A DNA stretch of 64,000 nucleotides from Liolophura sinensis (lineage: Eukaryota > Mollusca > Polyplacophora > Chitonida > Chitonidae), in NCBI RefSeq assembly GCF_032854445.1, contig NC_088304.1, positions 6,585,704-6,649,703 of the forward strand, in the 5' to 3' direction. This document shows, one piece after another, positions 55,822 through 64,000 of the stretch. Position 1 is the first letter of the stretch; each line of letters starts with the position of its first letter. Under the pieces are notes generated by a model. It saw only the letters and a program-made list of their open reading frames with translations, was not told the DNA's origin and searched no databases. The position numbers were made by a program, and so were the translations under genes.

Positions 55822-56060
55822 CGTGGGTTTCCGTGGCGAAGTGGTAACGTGCGAGCACAGAGAAATAACTCAAGAGCATCTCATCCCATCGACAACAAAT
55901 CCACCCCATTATGGCCTTCTCTGTGATTGTACCTGGGAAGGTCTGCCAACAACCTGCTTATGGTCGTGGGTTTCCTCCCACAAGATGCTGGTCCCCGTCC
56001 TATAATGAGATATTCATGAGTTCGACGTAAATATCGATCAAATAAAGAAATGAATAAAAC
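55822..56060 (+). mobile_element. SINE A, diverged copy
   Basis: cgtgggtttccgtggcgaag, gaaggtctgccaacaacctg and gtaaatatcgatcaaataaa with tail gaaatgaataaa. Confidence 0.7.
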
Positions 56061-56291
56061 GAAACGATTGTATGCACATATCTAGGGTTTCTACTCTGTT
56101 CTTTACTCAGAAATTACATAAAAGTTATCAAGTGCAAAAGAATGCCAGATACCACGGAATGGGAAAATTGTAAAACCCATTCCCGTATGAATCAAGTATT
56201 AATTGGGTGACGCCGTTTTATAAATACAACTCTGTGACGTCACAAGGTGTGTGGCGCTATGCCAAGTGCACATTATCTGAGTCGTTAGATA

Positions 56292-56309
56292 CCCCCCCCC
56301 CCCCCCCCC
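56292..56309. repeat. Poly-C run (18 C)
   Basis: Homopolymer after gtcgttagata; length is likely unstable and unreliable. Confidence 0.9.
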
Positions 56310-57764
56310 ATCACGAGACAGAAGCGTTTGACTTCTGGACGGGTCTATTGTAGTTCTATGGGTGGATAGAGGTTGTTGTTTACATTGAATAAAGCAGACG
56401 ACAAATACAAACAAAGAAACAAAATGCCTATTTTTTCTGTCCGAGCGAACGTTTATTTTAAAGAAGAAAAGTATCAGGTTACAGATAATTTAAAGCCCAT
56501 AGGGACGTTTGAATGCTACACAAAAGAAATAATAATGGTTTCACGAAAAGTTTTATTTTTCTACATACGGACCTGATAATTCTTCCCCCGAGTCTTTCTT
56601 TCAGCGGCCTCTCCTAAACGTCCCAGCTGACCACAAACCATGGTATGGCAATCAACCAATGGGTCTAAAAAAAGATCGGATCCATGATGTCTGATATTTC
56701 CCGCGATGCAAAACTTAGCCACAGGAACACGAATCACTGCGTCCGGGCTACGACAGCCACAGTTCGTGCTGATGCCGTTTTTTTTCTGTGATGGACGTTA
56801 TGTCTGTGACAGGCCACCGCAATGAATCCAGTGTAGGGAGTTATGTCACCAAACCGTCCGTTTCAAAACACCGTGAAATCAGCATTATCCTGCAAGCTTC
56901 AAGTGTGTTATCAGAAAATGCCTAAAGTTAAAATGCCGTTGGGTGAAAATACTCCCATGTCAGTCACGCAACTCCCAGTGCAAATGCCCGACGCTGTCGA
57001 CGCTGTAATGTTACACATAACAATAGCAATACAATCCAAATGGCAAAATTCCAGTTTTCACTCACGCCTCAAAGTTTTGGAGGGCTGTTCAACAATGCAA
57101 CAATAAATAACAACAGAGTTCACATGAACTTCACATCCTCTGGATAGCAGACTGGCTGCAGATCGTCCTTTTCAACTCTCAATCCTTGTTTGATGTTTAT
57201 CCGAGTTAAACTGTTGTTTTTTTTTTTATATCCACAATGTTCAGTCCGTTTACTCATGTTTTCTCTCCGCGAACGCTATTATCTGACTGCCGCCAATATA
57301 TTGCCGTTGACCCAGATCTTCAAATTTGGTACACCATGTGACCTTTATGCATGAGTGTGACGTGTATGTTTTACGTAACTTGTACGGCGCACTGAGTGAA
57401 ACAGGGGCTCGTTTAATGTACATATAACTTTGTACAGATTGCGTCATTACAAATTTAAATTGTGATAGCCATCCATTATATTTCACAATACAATAAACGC
57501 AAATCAAACTCAACCTCAGGCTTCGCCTTCGACCTAAAATATAAACTCTTCCACATCGATTTGATGTAAAACTACCGTTAGACTACCCTGACGCGAACAT
57601 TATTTCTTAAGCCTCTGATGTCACAAGGTGGGTGACGCCGTTTTATAGCTACAAGCCACAGTTTTAAAATCTTTCACCAAATATCCGAAAAACAGTAGTC
57701 TTTTATTTGCTATTAGAATCATTAAACCACAGAGCATCGAGGAAAGTCATGTGGTGCTAAGATT

Positions 57765-58010
57765 CATGAATGAATGAGTGCTTGAGGTTTAACCTGTGCC
57801 TGTACTTAACAATGTTTAGGCGTCATTAGGCATGAGTACATGTATATATATAGAGAGAGAGATTTTCCCTTGGCATGGGGAGTCCATGCCGCCAAAGTGC
57901 TACTGCCACTGAACTGACACTGGGCCAACCAGTAACTTTTCTTTGATCTAACCTACCAGTGTTGAGCGCCAAGCGAGGCAACCACAAGCACCAGTGCTAA
58001 TTCAGTCCTA
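57765..58010 (-). mobile_element. SINE B, longer subfamily, diverged
   Basis: gagtgcttgaggtttaacct, gcgtcattaggcatgagtac, gagtccatgccgccaaagtg, gagcgccaagcgaggcaacc. A further scrap at 58483-58510 (aaagtctttggtatgacccg) matches the inner head region, so an insertion may split the copy. Confidence 0.6.
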
Positions 58011-59884
58011 AGAGACTATATAAATTATGAAAGAAATATGAAGGATACTCTTTGGAATATAGTTAGCACCTCGGCTCCAAAAATTTACGTCCAATAACGC
58101 TATTTAATCCCTATAAGTGAAGAGTCCTGAAAAAACAAAATCGTTGGCGTTTCGGTAAAATTTTTCTGATTTGACGTAGTAATATTTCTTATGTGACGAT
58201 GAATCACGCTGATATGAAGTCGCGTAAGGCAGTTACGCTGGAATGGCGTCATTTGTTGCTATAAGTCAGTGATGGGTGACGTCAAGTGTTCGTGCATGGC
58301 GTCACACCAGGCAAAATTGAAAACGGCTGAAAACTTTTGTTTCATTATTATCCTCTCAAACTAACAACAACGGCTTTAATAGAGTGCGTTTTTCCTACAA
58401 TTTAAGACAGAAATTCCTTTTCGATCCTTATGATTTAACCTTGCCTTTAAGACATACAAGTCTAAACACTAAAGTAGCTCTTTAAAGTCTTTGGTATGAC
58501 CCGACCCGGACTAAACTTCATGTTTTCCAACCAAAGGCTACAAAATGAGATATGTAGCCTACATGCCATGTGCATAATCCTTTTGTATACAGTACTCTAT
58601 TCTGAATAAGGATCAAAAATGTCAAAGCTATTCCTCCTGTCTCTTTCCTCTATGGTATCATCCGTCATTAAAACAAACAGAAAAGTGCGAGTTGGGATCA
58701 TAATTCAATAAAAGAATATGTTTGTTATTTTACTTGTAGTCGATTACCAAGTATCTCATGAAATCAAATATATGGAAACACGTCGCCTAAGAATCAATGC
58801 CATTAGACAGATCCAACAATACCGAACACTGGGTAAATATTCCAGAAGATGTTGATTTCGTTTAGCTACCGTTGGATAAAGTCATGTCACCAGAATAGAG
58901 TGACATTTGACCTCATCGCTGCAACATTGTCCTGGGAATAGACGATTGGAAATAAAGTATTTTCTGTTTGTTTTAAGATTCAAAAATATTCATTATATGT
59001 GTTCATTATCTTGATGTCGATAATCTCACTGGCAACGTCTTCGACATTCCTAAGTTCCAAGTCATAGGACAGTATGGTAGCCTTGTACACTTATACTTAC
59101 GTCTATAAGCATTTATAAAAATTCACAAAAGAAATAAACAAAATTAAATTCCAAGTCTTGGAAGAATGTGAGCACAGCCATCATATAAACAAATATTCGA
59201 CCATAGGGCGGGACATTTAGTTACTTTAGACATTGATTTAAATGACTTAATTACTTGTTGATTGAAGATCTTGTTTTAACGAGCTCCACACAAAATGGAC
59301 AAAGTTCATGAAATGTCGTTTTTTTTTTTCAATTTTTTAAATGGGTTACACTGGAATCCAAATAAAGTATAGTCTTAAAATCAACAATGAACAAAGATTT
59401 CATTCTTTAATGTTTTTGTAACTGCAATAAAACGCATGGCAAAATAAATTCGGTCAAAGAAAGAAAAGCAATGATGCTTGGTCGGCCTTGATTTGTCAAA
59501 TGCATCCAATAAAGGGCTTGGACATATGGTATTAAATTTCAATACAATGCTTTTCTTAACTTTCATCATTGTAGCCTACATGGACTTCATGGCTTGACCA
59601 ACATGAATTATTTCACTTTCGACAGCTTTCAACGTAGGCATTTCAAGAGTGTGTCGCTAAACAAAGACGTCCTACTTTTCAACTGAGTTAGCAAAGATGA
59701 GTAACATATTATTTATTATAATAAAACCCTGGGCCCAGGAAATTCCATTCGGAGTGTTCACTCTGCTGCTTAAGTCATTTGTTACGAATCAACCGTTCTA
59801 CTAAATAACAACCAAAATCGCCTGAGTAAAATAAGGTTGATCCTCCTGTTGAGTAAACTGCCCTCCTCTGTCCGCAATGCGCAT

Positions 59885-60075
59885 GTGCAGAATGTCAGGA
59901 CGCAGCAAATTAATCCTGTGTTTCTATTTTTGTAGGTCCTCTAAGAAATCAAAGCGCTTGGTCACCGGAAGTGGTTTAGGTGTGTAATTGGGCTCACGTG
60001 GATCCCGGAAATACTGCGGCGTCGCCATAAACCTTCTCCTTTAGAGACAGTGGTTGATTTTAATAGAGCCTTTCC
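59885..60075 (+). repeat. Dispersed repeat E, copy 3
   Basis: aaattaatcctgtgtttcta, tttttgtaggtcctctaaga, ggtcaccggaagtggtttag and ttgattttaatagagcc. Confidence 0.7.
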
Positions 60076-60807
60076 ACTGTAAGTTCATCTTAGGCTAGCT
60101 TCCTTTCCAGCAAGGTTTCACATCTTGACACTTGTGAAAATCGGGCCAATGTCTTTTCATTAAAGAACTACATGACGAGTTGAAGATGATTTAACATTTA
60201 ACGTGGAAGTGAAAAGGCAGTAATTGAAATCCAGTTGTCTTGTAGGCCTTATTAGTGAAAATGACCACGAACTATGAAGCGATGTGTCGATATAATGGAA
60301 TGTTGGCGACACATGTACAAGTTTTTAAAATCATCTTAATTCTTTTCCCATATAACTTATTTAGTAAGTAATTAGCACCGGTACACTATATGACAACACG
60401 CCGCAGTTTCAACTGACGTAGAGAAAAGACCTGCTTTACCCAGGTAAATCGCAATTTTCAAATGTCAGATAATTTGATTCTACTGGGCAGTTTCCGTCCA
60501 TCTGAAAGCTTTCAGGGAGATACCGGAAGTGGCTTACGGGCTTCGCCGGGCTATTGTGGAGAACATAAACCCCTGTAGTCATCTCCAGCGAACCCCCTTT
60601 AATGAGCGAATTCTTCCGTCATCTTATAATGCATCGTTGATTAAAAGCTTCTCCTGAATGTCATACAGCGCGAGAAGAGATTTTTTTTTACAACTAATCG
60701 AAATACAACATGTACATACAATAAGACTCCAGATAAATTTTTCAGTTTTTCCTTATTTTCCAACAAGAGTATTAAGTTCAGTGTAAATTTAAGAAACACA
60801 GAGTGAA

Positions 60808-61160
60808 TCCATGCGTCAAAACATTCGTATACCAGCCGTCAACCAAAATGGACGTTCCACGTCAATAATCGCCAGGCCAATTCCCAAAACGGCGTCCAAC
60901 ACTAACCACCACATAACTAAGAAAGTAAATAAAGCACAAAATCATGCACAGAAAAGCAGTCAACAGTTTTCAATGATGTTGGAAAGACGCAAGGTGTGTT
61001 CTAATCGACTGAGTGAAATCATTATTCAATCGTGTACAATATTAGTATAAAAGTTGTCGATAATAAAATATGTATCTCATCTGGGTTTTGATTGCAGCTG
61101 TTCATATATCCAGCGTGGTGATCTAATTCAACACGAACGAGTATACGGCTTTAACCCTCG
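60808..61160 (+). repeat. Dispersed repeat C, long copy
   Basis: atccatgcgtcaaaacattc, gtataccagccgtcaaccaa, agcagtcaacagttttcaat, ttgtcgataataaaatatgt and gattgcagctgttcatatat. The best partner of 15500-15865. Confidence 0.72.
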
Positions 61161-61639
61161 GCTTAGGCCTTTGATGGCGTTCCCTTGGTAAAAAAGTGTA
61201 AATTAATCGAAGACAAATTAATTATCTCAAGCCCATGTCCAAGTCAAATAAAACACCATTTCCCAAAGGAGTGTGTAAGGAACGACATATAGCAGTGGTA
61301 ATCAGTTTCCGCTGATGCAGGGTAATCTAGGCAGGATAAGCAAATTTCAAGCCGTACTGCGTGGGTAGTTTGAAGATCTAGAACAAACATAGGTATTTCA
61401 CTCGCGTTTGGATTGCAACTGTTCATAAAAGGACGATGTTTATGTGATGAACATGTATGCTTATCACGCCACCAGCCCCGGAGAGAGTGGAGCGAGGAAA
61501 AAACATTATTACAGTGATCTCAAGAGTTCCTGTAAATATGTAAACCATATTTGGTACCAAAACATAGAGTGTTATACTTACTGTAAAATTTAAGAAGCTT
61601 ATAGTGAAAACGTTTTATGGAGTGTCCTTGACCCAGAAT

Positions 61640-62310
61640 CTTACAGGAGGTTATGGATTTGACACAAGGCTACGCACCTGATACAAGGTTTCCCATCTGA
61701 CACAAGATGGCTACTCGTCTGAGAGACAAATGTGTCTGACACAATGTTCGTTTCACAATGTTCGTGTCTGACACAAGATATTAATGCATTTGACACTAGA
61801 TGGTTTTGCGTAAACACAAGTTTCTCATCCGACACAAGATTACACATCTACATGTAGCACAAGCTTAAACATATGACGGAACGTTTCGCATCTGACAGAA
61901 CGTTTCGCATCTGACAAAACGTTTCGCATCTGACACACGGTTACGCATCTGCACAACCTTTCACATCTGACAGAACGTTTCGTACGTGACATAACGTTTC
62001 GCATCTGACACAACCTTTCACATCTGACACAACGTTTCGCACCTGACACAACGTTTCGCATCTGACCACAATGGTTTGCATCTGACAAATGGCTTAGCGT
62101 CTAACATACGGTTACACATCTGACACAAAGTTCCGGATCTGACACAACCTTTCACATCTATCTCTAGGTCAAGCATCTGACATAGTGTTTCGCTTCTGAC
62201 AACAGGTTACGCATGTGACACATGATTTGCATCTGACAAATGGCTTAGCGTCTAACACACAAGGTTACGCATGTGACACAAGATCTCGGATCTGACATCG
62301 GGCGCAAGAT
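61640..62310. repeat. Tandem array, 19-21-base unit, over 25 copies
   Basis: Unit like catctgacacaacgtttcg with frequent variants (ggttacg, aagttcc). The copies abut without unique spacers, so it is not CRISPR-like. It lies within 140 bases of exon 1d, on the side that would be intron. Confidence 0.9.
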
Positions 62311-62440
62311 ATAGGTACACCAAAGGTCAACTACAATGCGTTAAATGACTACAACGTGCGAAACCTCTACAAAAATGTACAGTGTGAGAAATGAAAAAAG
62401 AAAGCATCAACGGTGCAACAAATATCCTAAGGTAACTTAC

Positions 62441-62659
62441 TTCACACTATGGTCTCCCAAAATCTGATTACCTCGGGCGAGTTCAATACTCATTCCTGGA
62501 GCGGCTCCGCATGAAGAAAATCCCCAGATTTCTGCGACTATTAGAAGCCAGGTAAGCCAAGGTAAATTGGAACCCGTGGATCAGCAAAGGGAGCGTTAGT
62601 GAGAAGAGGATATAAAGATAGCAGGAAATCTTGTGACACATGATGACATATCTCAGCAT
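62441..62659 (-). pseudogene. Extra first exon 1d of a receptor guanylate cyclase, frameshifted
   Basis: From ATG at 62659 the frame gives a signal-like hydrophobic run (ISCYLYILFSLTLPLLIHG), then QFTLAYLASNSRRNLGIFF. It then needs a one-base shift to continue as APGMSIELARGNQ and ILGDHSVK with donor aa|gtaag. FTLAYL matches FILAYL of 1a, and ILGDHSVK matches LLGDHTIK of gene 1 exon 1. The length of 219 is one more than a phase-2 exon would need. A dead copy, or an assembly error of one base. Confidence 0.7.
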
Positions 62660-62662
62660 CAT

Positions 62663-64000
62663 GCTGTCAAAATGCGCCGTGTTGGTGAATATACTGACAT
62701 AGCGCGTCCTTGTTCAAATTAATACCAATATTATTATCAGTACGCACAGAAAGACAGACTAGACACCAGCCTTATGTTATCCACACACATGCGTCAACGG
62801 GACAGGTGAACATCATTAGAACATTCCCCACAAGGCATTATCGAAGTGGTCTAACAAAGCGATGTGTCAGTCGAAGCGAATATATACAAGTGTTTCCTTG
62901 GTGCAGCCTTTGTTGTTCATTGGCAACAAATAAATCTGTTGATTCATGAAAGATAGTGAACAGCACAAAAGACATTTGTTTTCAGATAAATTTCCATCCA
63001 AGGGATAGAATCGCTGATATCCACACTTGCACGGTTGGTACACCTATTGTTTCATCGTGTTTTATCTATTGGTTTGAGACCAATGGTCAAAACTATAAAA
63101 TTGCAATGACTGTTGGCAAAGAAATATCATTTCTTTCTATCAATTTTGGTTGTATACTCCCAGGGCTGGTGAAATTCCTCATTGCTATGACAGACCAACG
63201 AGTCAGAGCGAATCTATGTGAATATAATCCCATTTGGACTAATTTATTGCACACATTGCACTCTTCGTAACAATTCATTGCTTATAAGTTATGCATAGGC
63301 TTGACAAATTCACCGCCTGTCTTACACAATTTGTACCATTATGACCAATAATTTTATCCGCAGGTTGCACACTCAAATGCGTTTCTTCTAAAACTCTTAA
63401 TGAAAACAGATCGCGATGGTTACACTGAAGCCTGGCTAGGTATTTACATACTTATTTCGTATGTAATAATGCGACCCACTCCTTATCATACGTCATGTCG
63501 CTTGTCCGATGACAAACTCGTCACGTGAGCGCTGATTGTGTAACGGGTGAAGAAACTGAGCCTTGTACCGGGTGATCAATTTCTCCTACCTGATTGAGCT
63601 GAGACGTACAGTACGTTGACCATTATAAGGAAACCCACCTGTAAACTTGATTTCAGAGATATCTGAACACATATCCCATGTAATTATTGTGTCGCTTTTC
63701 CTCATGTTGACATAATGTAATCAAGCATGCATGAATTCTTCCAAAAGCTGTAAAGGCGTTCTTTGAATCTTTGCTATAGTAGCCTACTCTAAATTTAGTA
63801 CCATTAAAGACCTTATGCCAAGTTTTTGTCATTCGGTATCTTGTACGCGTTAGTTTCTTTGCAAAGCGTGTTGAAGTGTTGAAATATTGGGTTTGATTAT
63901 GAAACTGCTAAGCGTCTAAACGATTTGGAAATTCATCATTAGATTATTCATTTAAATATCGCTGATCACATTGCATGTCCATGTAAATAACTGTTGAGTA
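62663..64000. other. Right edge, upstream of exon 1d, nothing recognised
   Basis: Frames at 62710-62949 and 62956-63270 on the plus strand show no domain and no splice context. No local repeat family was identified. Promoter elements for exon 1d might lie here, but none is convincing. Confidence 0.4.

Larger units (their letters stand above)
53900..62440. other. Region between first exons 1a and 1d
   Basis: Holds a 66-base minisatellite, one SINE A, a SINE B relative, repeat D, E and C copies, an 18-C run and an array of 19-21-base units. Nothing recognised in 54050-55190, 56400-57760, 58010-59880 or 60110-60800; the 124-codon plus-strand frame at 54303-54677 has no recognisable domain. Confidence 0.4.

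Noticed and set aside
61640-62310. Possible CRISPR-like array
   Set aside because: The 19-21-base units abut directly and vary gradually, there are no unique spacers, and the genome is animal.

Overview
The window is animal (metazoan) genomic DNA: coding sequence lies in short exons with GT/AG borders, introns are long, and tRNA-derived SINEs, minisatellites and a Tc1/mariner element fill the rest. The repeat style and the receptor type fit a lophotrochozoan such as a bivalve mollusc or brachiopod; that is an inference, and the species cannot be named from the sequence alone. The main content, all on the minus strand, is a locus of receptor guanylate cyclases of the natriuretic-peptide-receptor (GC-A/NPR1-like) type. 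Gene 2 (41661 down to 9408) can be read completely by hand as 22 exons with matching splice phases, giving a predicted 1060-residue protein: signal peptide, ligand-binding domain, one membrane segment, kinase homology domain, dimerisation helix and cyclase domain with all key guanylate cyclase residues. Gene 1 (5223 down to 1041, continuing off the left edge) is a paralogue of which exons 1-4 are visible. Its exons 1, 2 and 4 are intact, but exon 3 has lost its acceptor AG and carries two single-base insertions; a Tc1-family element sits 9 bases inside the intron after exon 4. Upstream of gene 2 lie three further exon-1 homologues on the same strand, all ending in the same splice phase: 45761-45972, 53712-53899 and 62441-62659 (the last frameshifted). 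No exon-2 homologue was found by eye between or beyond them. They are either alternative first exons of gene 2, each supplying a different N-terminal part of the ligand-binding domain, or orphan pieces of tandem gene copies. Layout: 1-1031 Tc1 element; 1041-5223 gene 1; 5.3-9.4 kb intergenic with a CRE-rich minisatellite; 9.4-41.7 kb gene 2; 41.7-62.7 kb extra first exons among repeats; 62.7-64 kb nothing recognised. At least two tRNA-headed SINE families (A and B), several dispersed non-tRNA repeats (C, D, E, F) and about ten tandem arrays fill introns and intergenic DNA. Functionally, the locus would encode membrane receptors that bind an extracellular ligand, probably a peptide, and make cGMP. 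I found no RNA gene, CRISPR array or prokaryotic feature.
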